The notes below the pieces were generated by a model, which was not told the DNA's origin, ran no database searches, and saw only the letters and a list, made by a program, of their open reading frames with translations. Positions 8,336 through 16,607 of a stretch of 64,000 nucleotides of DNA are shown one piece after another (within the stretch, counting starts at the first letter, position 1; the number at the start of each line of letters is the position of its first letter). This DNA comes from Hespellia sp. (GTDB lineage Bacteria; Bacillota; Clostridia; Lachnospirales; Lachnospiraceae): contig JAQUVD010000007.1 in the NCBI GenBank assembly GCA_028693555.1, forward strand, positions 45,457 to 109,456, given 5' to 3'. The translations under genes were made by a program, and so were the position numbers.

Positions 8336-9694
8336 ATGGGCTTTCGAAGAAATTTAGTGATTCGGTTTTCAAAATGGGCAAGTAACATGAGCCAGAAGAT
8401 ACGCGGTGGACAAGGCGTAACACTTCCTGGCTATATTGCAAGAACATTGGATCATCATATACTGACATCTTTATCAAACGATGTGAGAAAGAAGACATTT
8501 GTTGTGATGGGAACGAATGGAAAGACAACCGTTAACAGCATTTTGTATCATGCACTGGCAGCAGAGGGAGAGAAGGTCGTGATTAACAAGACTGGATCGA
8601 ATATGTTAAATGGTGTGATTTCGGCATTCGTATTGGCAACGGATAAAAAGGGACGTTTGGATGCTGACTATGCTTGTATTGAGGTGGACGAGCTTGCAGC
8701 AATGAGAGTGCTTCCGATGCTTCAGCCGGATTATCTGGTGCTGACGAACATTTACAGGGATCAGCTTGACCGGTTTGGTGAGGTTGATATTACCTTCCAA
8801 AAAGTAAAAGAGGCGATTGAGAAAGCACCGAAGCTGACGCTCCTGATCAACGGCGATGATGTTCTTTCTTATACGCTGGCGCAGGAGAGCAAGCATGATT
8901 TCATGACGTATGAGATTAATGAACAGATTTTCGATGACAAGAGTCGTTCTGAGATTCGCGAGAGTATTTTCTGTAGGAAATGCGGTCACAAGCTGGAATA
9001 CAAGTTCTTTCATTATGGACAGCTTGGCGATTACACCTGTCCACACTGCGGTCTGACACGTCCGGCAGCGGACTTTGCGGCAGAGAACATCAAGCTCTTG
9101 GGAGATGGTTCAAGCTTTGATGTGCAGGGCAGACATTTTGAGACAGCGTCTCCGGCACCATATAATATTTACAACACATTGTCTGCATTTAGTGCGCTTC
9201 GCATGGCTGGGATTGAAGCCCCTCATTTTGAGGAAATGATTGCGAACTATGATTACGCAAACAGCCGCGAGAGTCAGTTTGAGATTGCCGGTACGCATCT
9301 GCAGATTCATCTGGCAAAGAATCCGGTTGGATTCCAGCAGAAGGTTTCGCTGGTCCTTCGGGATGAAAAACCAAAGGATATTATTATCATGATTAATGAT
9401 GAGTATCAGGATGGAGAAGATGTATCATGGCTTTGGGATGTGGATTTCCAATATCTTGAAAATGAGCATACGAGCTCGATTATTACAGCAGGCAAGCGTG
9501 GGTATGACATGCAGCTTCGTTTGAAATATGAAGATATCCAAAGCGAAGTGACATTGGATATGAAGAATACCATTCGTGACTGCATCGATCATCGTACCAA
9601 CAATCTGTATATTATCGTGAATTATACCGGACTTTACAGTACGAATGATTTACTCAAAGAGTTGGCAGATGAATATGCCGGAAAGGAGGCGTAA
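8336..9694 (+). CDS. murT: Lipid II isoglutaminyl synthase, MurT subunit
   Basis: 452 residues. A Mur-ligase ATPase with P-loop VMGTNGKTTVNS, the central domain with DRFGEVD, and a four-cysteine zinc ribbon (CRKCGHKLEY followed by CPHCGL) inserted in the middle domain, which is diagnostic of MurT. With GatD it amidates the alpha-carboxyl of D-glutamate in the stem peptide of lipid II on the cytoplasmic face of the membrane. The start is the ATG at 8336 behind AGAAAGGAAAA. It overlaps gatD by one base (TAATG), the standard two-gene operon in Firmicutes. Confidence 0.95.
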   Translation: MGFRRNLVIRFSKWASNMSQKIRGGQGVTLPGYIARTLDHHILTSLSNDVRKKTFVVMGTNGKTTVNSILYHALAAEGEKVVINKTGSNMLNGVISAFVLATDKKGRLDADYACIEVDELAAMRVLPMLQPDYLVLTNIYRDQLDRFGEVDITFQKVKEAIEKAPKLTLLINGDDVLSYTLAQESKHDFMTYEINEQIFDDKSRSEIRESIFCRKCGHKLEYKFFHYGQLGDYTCPHCGLTRPAADFAAENIKLLGDGSSFDVQGRHFETASPAPYNIYNTLSAFSALRMAGIEAPHFEEMIANYDYANSRESQFEIAGTHLQIHLAKNPVGFQQKVSLVLRDEKPKDIIIMINDEYQDGEDVSWLWDVDFQYLENEHTSSIITAGKRGYDMQLRLKYEDIQSEVTLDMKNTIRDCIDHRTNNLYIIVNYTGLYSTNDLLKELADEYAGKEA

Positions 9695-10455
9695 TGATGA
9701 AGTTAAATATTGCGCATTTATATCCGGATCTGTTGAATCTGTACGGAGACCGTGGAAATATTCAGTGTTTTCGCAAACGTCTTGAATGGCGTGGAATCGA
9801 ATGCGAAGTAACGCAGTATCTACAGGGAGAGGAGATCGATTTTTCGAACATCGACATCGTGCTTCTTGGCGGGGGATCTGACCGCGAGCAGGAAATCGTG
9901 TGTGAAGAATTAAAGAAGATTAAGAAGGGTTTTCAGGAATATGTAGCAGATGACGGTGTTGTCCTTGCAGTCTGCGGCGGATATCAGCTCCTCGGAAAAT
10001 ACTATAAGACCAATACAAAGAAGATTGAGGGCCTTGAGATTCTTGATATCTATACAGAATGGGAGCCGGAGCGGCTTCTTCGCAATATCATTTTAGAGAG
10101 TGATCTGTTTGCGACACCGGTTGTCGGATACGAGAACCATGGTGGAAGAACCTATATCGGAGCGCATCAGCCGTTTGGAAAGGTATTCTACGGACTTGGA
10201 AATACAGGAAAGGGTGATTATGAAGGCGTTGTATATAAGAATGTGATTGCAACCTACCTTCACGGACCGCTTCTTCCGAAGAATCCACATGTCTGCGATT
10301 ACCTGCTTCAAAAAGCACTCTGCCGCAAATATGGAGAAGATGTAACGCTTGCACCATTAGATGATGAGCTCGAACAGAAGGCGAACCACTATATTGTTGC
10401 AAGATACAGCAATAAAGGGAATGTATTGCAGGAGACAATCAAACGACATATTTAG
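9694..10455 (+). CDS. gatD: Lipid II isoglutaminyl synthase, glutaminase subunit GatD
   Basis: 253 residues, a class I glutamine amidotransferase of the CobB/CobQ-like type. The nucleophile cysteine lies in AVCGGYQLLG (about residue 94) and the catalytic histidine in the later TYLHGPLLPKNP region. It releases ammonia from glutamine and passes it to MurT. An AAAGGAGG site precedes two tandem ATGs (9694, 9697). The pairing with murT excludes a cobyric acid synthase role. Confidence 0.95.
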   Translation: MMKLNIAHLYPDLLNLYGDRGNIQCFRKRLEWRGIECEVTQYLQGEEIDFSNIDIVLLGGGSDREQEIVCEELKKIKKGFQEYVADDGVVLAVCGGYQLLGKYYKTNTKKIEGLEILDIYTEWEPERLLRNIILESDLFATPVVGYENHGGRTYIGAHQPFGKVFYGLGNTGKGDYEGVVYKNVIATYLHGPLLPKNPHVCDYLLQKALCRKYGEDVTLAPLDDELEQKANHYIVARYSNKGNVLQETIKRHI

Positions 10456-10465
10456 AGCGGAAACG

Positions 10466-10495
10466 GATGTCTGGCATATGAGCCAGGCATCTTTT
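10466..10495 (+). terminator. Terminator after gatD
   Basis: A 10 bp stem with one G-U pair (GATGTCTGGC with GCCAGGCATC, loop ATATGA) followed by TTTT, starting 11 bases after the gatD stop. Confidence 0.75.
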
Positions 10496-10541
10496 CGGCT
10501 GAGTGGTTGTCATGGAAATAGAAGGATACGAGAGGAAAGAT

Positions 10542-11282
10542 ATGATGAACAACAAAAGAGCACACAGCAACAGCTCTTGGTTTCGAAAAGGAATGAAAGA
10601 CGGAATGCCAATTGCACTGGGGTATTTTGCAGTGGCATTTACACTTGGAATCACAGCGAGAAATGCTGGATTAAATGCACTTCAGGCAACACTTGCGAGT
10701 CTGACGCTCAATGCTTCTGCGGGGGAGTACGTGGGATTTACGTTGATTGCCGCGGGTGCGGGCTATGTTGAAATTGCAATTATGGAGCTGGTGGCAAATG
10801 CAAGATATCTTCTGATGTCCTGTGCGCTCAGCCAGAAATTATCAGAGGATGTGCCCTTGTGGCAGAGGTTACTGATTGGATATGATGTGACGGATGAGAT
10901 TTTTGGAATCTCCATTGGAGTTCCCGGAAAGCTGAATCCATTTTATACCTTTGGGGCAATCGTGGTTGCGATTCCCGGATGGTCCGGGGGAACCCTCTTA
11001 GGTGTTTTGATGGGAAACGTGCTTCCACTTCGCGCGGTCAGCGCACTCAGCGTGGGGCTCTATGGAATGTTTATTGCCATTATCATTCCGGCTGCCAAGA
11101 AAGAGAAAATCATCGCAGTACTGATTGCGATATCATTTGGACTCAGCTTTCTGGTTAACAAATGGTCCGTGTTTGATTCCGTTTCTTCGGGAATGAAGAC
11201 TATTCTCTTAACGGTACTGATTGCAGGAGCGGCAGCGATTCTCTTTCCGGTTAAGGAACAGGAGGACGATCATGAAGCATAA
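10542..11282 (+). CDS. azlC: Branched-chain amino acid exporter large subunit AzlC
   Basis: 246 residues, about seven to eight membrane segments, with AzlC features: the N-terminal DGMPIALGYFAVAFTLG, then MELVANARYLLMSCALS and GYDVTDEIFG. AzlC and AzlD form a two-component exporter for leucine, isoleucine, valine and analogues such as 4-azaleucine. GAGGAAAG lies just upstream of tandem ATGs at 10542 and 10545; either may be used. It overlaps azlD by 11 bases, so the two are co-translated. Confidence 0.92.
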   Translation: MMNNKRAHSNSSWFRKGMKDGMPIALGYFAVAFTLGITARNAGLNALQATLASLTLNASAGEYVGFTLIAAGAGYVEIAIMELVANARYLLMSCALSQKLSEDVPLWQRLLIGYDVTDEIFGISIGVPGKLNPFYTFGAIVVAIPGWSGGTLLGVLMGNVLPLRAVSALSVGLYGMFIAIIIPAAKKEKIIAVLIAISFGLSFLVNKWSVFDSVSSGMKTILLTVLIAGAAAILFPVKEQEDDHEA

Positions 11283-11580
11283 TATCTATATCTACATCCT
11301 GATTATGGCGGTTGTGACGTACCTGATCCGTGTGCTTCCGCTGACTTTGATCCGAAAAGAAATTAAGAACAAGACCATTCGGTCGTTCTTGTATTATGTA
11401 CCATATGTGACGCTGGCAGTCATGACATTTCCAGCCATTCTGGACGCGACGCAAAGCACCTGGTCAGGACTTCTGGCACTGCTTGTTGGAATGGGTCTGG
11501 CCTGGTTTGGGGCAAGTCTGTTTAGCGTCTCTGTGGCGTGCTGTGTGGTCGTCTTCCTGCTGGAACTGCTGATGCTGTAG
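11272..11580 (+). CDS. azlD: Branched-chain amino acid exporter small subunit AzlD
   Basis: 102 residues with about four membrane segments; the stretch VVTYLIRVLPLTLIRK and the motif YYVPYVTLAVMTFPAI are typical of AzlD. It starts inside the end of azlC behind the ribosome site AGGAGGACG. It is the obligatory small partner of AzlC. Confidence 0.92.
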   Translation: MKHNIYIYILIMAVVTYLIRVLPLTLIRKEIKNKTIRSFLYYVPYVTLAVMTFPAILDATQSTWSGLLALLVGMGLAWFGASLFSVSVACCVVVFLLELLML

Positions 11581-11636
11581 ACGTTATTTGTCTGGAGAAT
11601 GGATCGAGAACGATAAACGTTCGGAAGGATAAAATA

Positions 11637-12473
11637 ATGAGACGAAAAATAAGAACAATTGGAATGATTCTCGTATGTATTGCAATCGCGGGCAGCATCT
11701 TTGTGATGAGTCCGCTATTTCCGTATGTCCGAAGTCTCGCAGTGATGGCGGTTTACAGTCATGTCTGTAAGGAAGACAGTATTATGGAAAAGGAAGGGTT
11801 TGACGTGCAGATACCGGGTGGCGGTGCGACAAATGAGACGGACTGGTACCCATTTGTTATGACATTTACTGCAGATCAGGAATTTTCAAACTACATCGGG
11901 AAACCGGGAGAGAAGCTGACGATTCTGTATAACTTTCCGGCGTTCAATCTCAGTGAGGGATGCAGCCGTTTGTATGATACAAAGTCACAGTATTACAATG
12001 GATTCTACGGCGCATATCTTGTGCAGCAAGAAGATGGAAGTGCGTATGGATTTGACGAACAGGGAAATTTAGATTCGGATGCGATTGCAGATACAGCAAA
12101 GTTTGACTTCTTCTCCTTAGTGCTGGAGGATTTTGGATTGCAGCAGGAAGATGAAGTCTTTACCTGCGAGAATATTGAACTGGACGATGGATACAGAATG
12201 GCAGGATATGACGGTTGGATTCGCATGAGTTCTGATATCTTAGTAAATGGTGCTTCGCATAAGAAGCAGGATGGAGTCACCTCGTATCTTCAATACGGTG
12301 CGCCGAATTTTGCCGTAAAGGAAGCCTTTACGCCTGTGGAGATGAAGAGTGTCGTGTATGGGCGGTATTTTGAAGAATATCATACCAGCATCTTCTTCTA
12401 CGTCATGGCACCGGATGAAAATGTATGCAGGCAGTGTGAAGGAGAGATACTTAAGGCGAGTGTGATAGAGTGA
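11637..12473 (+). CDS. Membrane-anchored exported protein of unknown function
   Basis: 278 residues, starting at the ATG at 11637 behind GGAAGGA. An N-terminal signal-anchor (about 8-28) is followed by a soluble extracellular domain rich in aromatic and acidic residues and lacking any catalytic motif I recognise. The segment WYPFVMTFTADQEFSNYIGKPGEKLTILYNF could be a beta-sandwich, and a lone CRQC sits near the C-terminus. It is only 56 bases downstream of azlD but has no obvious functional link to it. Its stop codon abuts the large inverted-repeat block. Confidence 0.75.
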   Translation: MRRKIRTIGMILVCIAIAGSIFVMSPLFPYVRSLAVMAVYSHVCKEDSIMEKEGFDVQIPGGGATNETDWYPFVMTFTADQEFSNYIGKPGEKLTILYNFPAFNLSEGCSRLYDTKSQYYNGFYGAYLVQQEDGSAYGFDEQGNLDSDAIADTAKFDFFSLVLEDFGLQQEDEVFTCENIELDDGYRMAGYDGWIRMSSDILVNGASHKKQDGVTSYLQYGAPNFAVKEAFTPVEMKSVVYGRYFEEYHTSIFFYVMAPDENVCRQCEGEILKASVIE

Positions 12474-12637
12474 AATTTTTGTTTGGCGGGCTGGTTGAAG
12501 TCCATCCGTGAGAACGGGCAGCACTGTGGCGGGGGACGTCATAAAGGTTAAGAACTGTTAGATAAAAAAGAATCGGATCTATGTGATTCATGATGAGGCG
12601 AGCAAGAATCTGATGATTCTTACTCTTCACATCACTT

Positions 12638-12664
12638 GAACTTTGTACTTGAAGTACAAAGTTC
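12638..12664. repeat. Perfect 13 bp palindromic hairpin inside unit A
   Basis: GAACTTTGTACTT faces AAGTACAAAGTTC around a single central G. It is the apical arm of the branched structure of unit A, next to a second small hairpin at 12604-12621 (AAGAATC, loop TGAT, GATTCTT). Confidence 0.7.
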
Positions 12665-12912
12665 ATCGCACAGATCCGTCTCTTTTTTATGAACCAGTTC
12701 TAAAACCTCCATGAAATGCCTCCCGCCACAGCGCTGCCCCTTCTTACAGATTCCTTCAAGTCAGTAGACAAACATGAATGTTTAAGGCTCTTAGCGAGAA
12801 CCGGAATAAAATGTTTGGAGAGACAAAGAAACTTCTATTGTTTGTCAACCAATATCTCCCTGTTATCACCCACCAGCCTGGAACATTCATAGTTGTCGTC
12901 TGTCTTGAAGGA

Positions 12913-12969
12913 ATCTGCGTGTGCGGAGCATGATGATCCGCGGTGACATCACGCTCCGCACACGCAGAT
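12913..12969. repeat. GC-rich 17 bp perfect hairpin (unit C)
   Basis: ATCTGCGTGTGCGGAGC (12913-12929) pairs perfectly with GCTCCGCACACGCAGAT (12953-12969), with a further TGATG/CATCA pair inside the loop. There is no T tract next to it, so it is not a textbook terminator, though it lies 28 bases from the stop of the leftward transporter gene. Confidence 0.7.
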
Positions 12970-12997
12970 GGACTTCAACCAGTCAACAAACATGAAT

Positions 12998-13759
12998 TTA
13001 AAACACTCCAACAACTTTCAACAACAGCAAAAACAATACCAGCAGAATGCTAGGTCTTACAATTTTACTTCCCTGTGTCATGACAAGTCCGGCACCGAGA
13101 TAGCCGCCGACCATATTGCAGGCGGCAGCAGCAAGTCCGAGTGAAATCAGTACCTGTCCATTTAACAGAAATATGATAAGGGAAGTAAGGTTCGTCGTGA
13201 GATTAATGACTTTTGCCTGTCCGTTTGCCATCTTCATGCCTAATTTTGCAAAGACGGTAAAAGCAATAATCAAAAAGGTTCCGGTTCCGGGACCGTAAAA
13301 TCCATCGTAAAAACCAATGACCAAAGCAGCAGTCACTGCTGTAATATAGGTGCGTCTGTCTAAGCTGATTTCTTCGGAGCCATTGTCGTGGAATAATTTC
13401 TTATTCAACACGATAAATGCAGAAAAGGGCAGAATGATAATCAGGACAATTTTCATTACGTTTTCACTTACCATCAGCGAAACATGTGCGCCGATGGAAG
13501 AGCCGATAATCGCCGCAATGACAGAAGGCACTGCCAGTTTGAAATTCACAAGTTTATTCCGGATAAAGCGAATCGTTGCCAGAGTCGTCCCACATGTGGA
13601 AGACATTTTGTTGGTGGCAACGGCCATATGCGGAGGGAGTCCGGAGAGGAGATAGGCCGGCAAAGAAATAAGTCCGCCGCCTCCTCCGATTGCATCGATG
13701 AGACCTGCAAGAAAGAGGAGGGGACAGACTATGATAAATGTTTTGAGTGTTACATGCAT
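12998..13759 (-). CDS. TauE/SafE (TSUP) family sulfite exporter-like transporter
   Basis: 253 residues, about eight membrane segments. It has the TSUP glycine motif LAGLIDAIGGGGGLISLP near the N-terminus and the repeated motif GFYDGFYGPGTGTF in the second half. The family moves sulfite, sulfoacetate, taurine-derived or other organosulfur anions across the membrane; the substrate here cannot be told. Its ATG overlaps the stop of trpS (TAATG), so translation is coupled. The pairing with a tRNA synthetase is probably an operon accident rather than a pathway. Confidence 0.9.
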   Translation of the reverse strand: MHVTLKTFIIVCPLLFLAGLIDAIGGGGGLISLPAYLLSGLPPHMAVATNKMSSTCGTTLATIRFIRNKLVNFKLAVPSVIAAIIGSSIGAHVSLMVSENVMKIVLIIILPFSAFIVLNKKLFHDNGSEEISLDRRTYITAVTAALVIGFYDGFYGPGTGTFLIIAFTVFAKLGMKMANGQAKVINLTTNLTSLIIFLLNGQVLISLGLAAAACNMVGGYLGAGLVMTQGSKIVRPSILLVLFLLLLKVVGVF

Positions 13760-14853
13760 TACTGCTGGTTCTTGAACTTCTCAGCCTGGGCAGCAATCAA
13801 TTCTTCATCATCGAAATAATTGATCTGCATGGCTGATTTCACTTCTGACAGAGTCTGTGCGCCAACACCGCGAGCGTACTCTGTTCCTTCTTTTAAAATC
13901 TGGTATACACCAGGAATATCCTGCTCTAACTCTTTTCTTCTCGTTCTGATTGGCTCTAACGTATCCTCTAATACTTTGATTAAAAACTTCTTAATCTTGA
14001 CATCGCCAAGTCCGCCGCGCATGTAGTGGTCTTTGACTTCCTGAAGATTCTTGTAGTCCGGCCAGAACTTTTCAAAATGCTCGTCCGTTGAAAATGCATC
14101 AAGGTAGGTGAACACACTGTTGCCTTCCACTTTGCCGGGATCTTCAATGCGGATGTGATCCGGATCAGTAAACATGCTCATAACCTTTGTCTTTACATCC
14201 TTTGCAGAGTCGGATAAGTAGATGCAGTTGCCAAGAGATTTGCTCATCTTTGCCTTTCCGTCTGTACCCGGAAGTCGCGAGCAGATCTTGTTATCCGGAA
14301 GCAATTCTTTCGGTTCAACCAGAATACCCTCGCCATAGACATTGTCAAAGCTTCGTACAATCTCACGAGCCTGTTCAAGCATTGGAAGCTGATCCTCCCC
14401 TACCGGAACGGTTGTTGCCTTGAATAATGTAATATCAGCAGCCTGACTGATTGGATACGTGAAGAATCCAACCGGGATGCTTGCCTGAAAATCTCTTGCC
14501 TTGATCTCAGATTTTACCGTAGGGTTGCGCTGCAGTCTTGCGACTGTAACTAAGTTCATGAAATAGAAGCTGAGTTCGCACAGCTCCTGAATCTGAGACT
14601 GAATGAAAATGTGTGATTTCTTCGGATCAATGCCACATGAAAGATAATCAAGAGCAACCTCGATGATATTCTGACGAATCTTCTCCGGGTTGTCCGCATT
14701 ATCGGTAAGTGCCTGTGCATCTGCAATCATAATAAAAATGTCATCATACTCGCCGGAATTCTGTAATTCCACGCGACGCTTTAGCGAACCGACATAATGT
14801 CCTAAATGTAGTTTTCCTGTAGGTCTGTCACCTGTTAAAATAATATTTCCCAA
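13759..14853 (-). CDS. trpS: Tryptophanyl-tRNA synthetase
   Basis: 364 residues, a class I aminoacyl-tRNA synthetase charging tRNA-Trp. The HIGH-type motif is [11 protein letters not shown] near the N-terminus and the KMSKS motif is [10 protein letters not shown]. The start appears to be TTG at 14853, with AAAGGG eight bases upstream; the protein would then begin with the family-typical [14 protein letters not shown]. It is followed without a gap by the TauE/SafE gene. Confidence 0.96.
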   Translation of the reverse strand: MGNIILTGDRPTGKLHLGHYVGSLKRRVELQNSGEYDDIFIMIADAQALTDNADNPEKIRQNIIEVALDYLSCGIDPKKSHIFIQSQIQELCELSFYFMNLVTVARLQRNPTVKSEIKARDFQASIPVGFFTYPISQAADITLFKATTVPVGEDQLPMLEQAREIVRSFDNVYGEGILVEPKELLPDNKICSRLPGTDGKAKMSKSLGNCIYLSDSAKDVKTKVMSMFTDPDHIRIEDPGKVEGNSVFTYLDAFSTDEHFEKFWPDYKNLQEVKDHYMRGGLGDVKIKKFLIKVLEDTLEPIRTRRKELEQDIPGVYQILKEGTEYARGVGAQTLSEVKSAMQINYFDDEELIAAQAEKFKNQQ

Positions 14854-14916
14854 TGTAGTTTCCCTTTGCCTTTCTGAACGATATATTTCCGATTTGCTTC
14901 GGAATTAGCTTTTCTT

Positions 14917-14944
14917 ATTATAACATAGATTTCTTTGCGTGCAA
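14917..14944 (-). promoter_or_regulatory. Promoter of trpS
   Basis: On the minus strand TTGCAC (14944-14939) and TATAAT (14922-14917) are 16 bases apart. The transcript would start near 14910, leaving a leader of only about 55 bases, too short for a T-box riboswitch. Confidence 0.65.
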
Positions 14945-15061
14945 GAAGAGAGTTGGGAAGTGATGATTTAGCAGAGGGTTAGAGGGCATCCATATATTTT
15001 AAATACATGCATGCCCTCCATCTATCAGCTCATATTTTTTTAATAACTCTCTTTCGCACTG

Positions 15062-15415
15062 TTAACGCGGACATTCAAATTCAGTTGGGCTCTCAATGAG
15101 TGATGCAACCTGGAATTCATGCTTGTGTCCGTCTTCAGGCTGTGTACATGCTTTGGCATAGTGAACATGTTTTCCGCCGCCCACATCAACGGCAGGACCG
15201 GATTTTCCACAAAACTCATGGTAATGTTCATCGGCAAAGTCGGTTCGAAACTTAATCTCGTGCACATGGCTGCATCCGACAGAGATTGCTTCTCCGGATA
15301 CAGTGGCAAAGCGATGATTGTGACATTCGCTACATTCATTTTGATAGCCGGTAATACCTGTCACTTCATGGACATGGCGCTGCTTATTACAATCGTTATA
15401 TTCTTGATTATTCAT
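15062..15415 (-). CDS. YmaF-family His-rich protein
   Basis: 117 residues with at least 15 histidines arranged as repeated HxHE/HEF units (RHVHEVTG, CSHVHEIKF, EHYHEF, KHVHYAK, GHKHEFQ), together with several cysteines (ECSECHNH). This matches the YmaF family of Firmicutes, which has no established function but whose His/Cys pattern suggests metal binding. AGGAAAT precedes the ATG at 15415. There are no membrane segments or signal peptide. It is transcribed leftward towards trpS, separated by about 200 bases that contain a weak stem (GAGGGCAT with ATGCCCTC, about 14980-15018). Confidence 0.8.
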   Translation of the reverse strand: MNNQEYNDCNKQRHVHEVTGITGYQNECSECHNHRFATVSGEAISVGCSHVHEIKFRTDFADEHYHEFCGKSGPAVDVGGGKHVHYAKACTQPEDGHKHEFQVASLIESPTEFECPR

Positions 15416-15488
15416 ATTTATTTCCTATTCAGTAGATTAATATATGATATGCAGTTTGACAAAAAAAGTTCGGATATGGGAGGAATCA

Positions 15489-15517
15489 TAGACAAATGGA
15501 AAAGAAAAATCTATAAT
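15489..15517 (+). promoter_or_regulatory. Promoter of the short-chain dehydrogenase gene
   Basis: TAGACA (15489-15494) and TATAAT (15512-15517) with 17-base spacing, 60 bases before the start codon. Confidence 0.6.
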
Positions 15518-15576
15518 GAAACATAGAATATAGAAGACGAACACAAAGACACAGTGGTAAGAAAGGATGGAGCAAA

Positions 15577-16320
15577 ATGTTAAAAAACAAAGTAGCAATT
15601 GTAACAGGTGGAACACGTGGAATCGGATATGCAATTGTAAAAAAGTATCTGGAAAATGGTGCCAAAGTCATTTTATTTGGTTCGAGAGAAGAGACTGTTT
15701 CAAAAGCACTCCAATCGTTAAAGGAAGAAAATGCGAATTGGATTGTGGAGGGCGCTTACCCGAACTTATCGGATGCAGATGCAGTGGAAAAGGAAATCAA
15801 TGCAATTGCGGAGAAATATGGTCGTGTGGATGTTTTAGTCAATAACGCCGGAATCTCAGACAGCACCAAGATTGATGATTATCAACCGGGCGGTTTTGAA
15901 AAAGTAATGAACTTAAATGTATTAGCTCTGTATAATACAATTAAACCATCAGTCAAGGTAATGAAGCAGCAGGGTGGCGGCTGTATTATTAATATGAGCT
16001 CCATGGTCAGCAAATTTGGACAACCGGGTGGGGTTGCATATCCAACCAGTAAATTTGCCGTGAATGGAATGACAGTTTCTCTTGCCAGAGAGCTTGGACC
16101 TGATCAGATCCGTGTCAATGCAGTCGCACCGGGTGTGACGCGCACCGATATGGTGGCTGCACTTCCAGAGGAAATGATTGCACCTCTAGTTGCGAGAATT
16201 CCGCTGCGAAGAATCGGTGAGCCGGAGGATATTGCAAATGCATGTTTATTCCTGGCGAGTGATCTGGCAAGCTATGTGACGGGAGAAATTCTTTCCGTTG
16301 ACGGAGCAACCATGAGCTGA
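15577..16320 (+). CDS. Short-chain dehydrogenase/reductase, BaiA-like
   Basis: 247 residues, classical SDR fold. The cofactor loop is TGGTRGIGYA (residues 10-19), NNAG is near 88, the catalytic Ser is in NMSSMVS, and the Y-x3-K is YPTSK. The basic/serine residues after the second strand (FGSREE) are compatible with either NADH or NADPH. In the N-terminal half it closely resembles, from memory, the BaiA 3-alpha-hydroxysteroid dehydrogenases of bile-acid 7-dehydroxylating clostridia, but FabG-type enzymes share most of this. No other bai gene is in the window. A hydroxysteroid or general keto/hydroxy substrate are both possible. Confidence 0.85.
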   Translation: MLKNKVAIVTGGTRGIGYAIVKKYLENGAKVILFGSREETVSKALQSLKEENANWIVEGAYPNLSDADAVEKEINAIAEKYGRVDVLVNNAGISDSTKIDDYQPGGFEKVMNLNVLALYNTIKPSVKVMKQQGGGCIINMSSMVSKFGQPGGVAYPTSKFAVNGMTVSLARELGPDQIRVNAVAPGVTRTDMVAALPEEMIAPLVARIPLRRIGEPEDIANACLFLASDLASYVTGEILSVDGATMS

Positions 16321-16321
16321 T

Positions 16322-16414
16322 TATAGTTCAACTGGAAAATTGCCCTCAATTGATGTGATCGCGAAAGCAACGGGCTTGACAGAAGATGAGATTCGCGAGT
16401 TAGATACAGAATAG
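16322..16414 (+). pseudogene. C-terminal remnant of an Rpn/PD-(D/E)XK transposase-like protein
   Basis: The reading frame 16322-16414 encodes a tail with IDVIAKATGLTEDEIREL and a stop, without start or ribosome site. Tails of the form IAKATGLSEEEI-L end the Rpn recombination-promoting nuclease/putative transposase proteins that are abundant in Clostridia. It therefore looks like the only surviving end of such a gene, sitting between the dehydrogenase stop and its terminator. Confidence 0.5.
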
Positions 16415-16421
16415 ACACAAG

Positions 16422-16458
16422 AAAAATATCGTCAGCTGATTTTGCTGGCGATATTTTT
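16422..16458 (+). terminator. Terminator after the dehydrogenase region
   Basis: A 15 bp stem with one G-T pair (AAAAATATCGTCAGC with GCTGGCGATATTTTT, 7-base loop). The right arm ends in five T residues and the left arm in five A, so it can work in both directions. Confidence 0.75.
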
Positions 16459-16527
16459 GATACGGAACCAAAGAAGAATCATGAACTAAAATGGGTAATG
16501 AGGGGGTTCTTTCGGTCATGTTTTCGG

Positions 16528-16556
16528 TTGTGTTTACTGTTACTACCATTTATAAT
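16528..16556 (+). promoter_or_regulatory. Promoter of the SNF2 helicase gene
   Basis: TTGTGT (16528-16533) and TATAAT (16551-16556), 17-base spacing, 52 bases before the start codon. Confidence 0.55.
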
Positions 16557-16607
16557 AGTAATCAAGAGCAAGAACATGTGAAAATAGAGAAAGAACGGTG
16601 AATACAG

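Larger units (their letters stand above)
12473..12999. repeat. Stop-to-stop giant inverted repeat with nested stem-loops
   Basis: No gene lies here. The block is bounded by the terminal inverted repeat CTGGTTGAAGTCCATC (12491-12506, perfect complement at 12967-12982), which continues outward through AAATTTTTGTTTG / CAAACATGAATTT to the stop codons of both flanking convergent genes. Inside are three consecutive imperfect stem-loop units: A (12491-12764), B (12753-12911) and C (12904-12979), sharing TTGAAG/CTTCAA at their joints. Unit A contains an outer stem of about 45 bp arms, then a second stem (GGATCTATGTG with CGCACAGATCC), and two inner hairpins. A MITE, a structured RNA or a duplicated terminator are possible. 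Confidence 0.7.

Noticed and set aside
9694..10455. Cobyric acid synthase-type role for the amidotransferase
   Set aside because: Overlapping murT with its zinc ribbon identifies it as GatD.
12473..12999. Integron attC, group II intron or CRISPR array in the stem-loop block
   Set aside because: No integrase or reverse transcriptase, no regular repeat-spacer pattern, and the fold is a nested dyad rather than an intron.
14854..14910. Possible T-box leader before trpS
   Set aside because: The leader is about 55 bases, with no specifier stem or AGGGTGGNACCGCG box.
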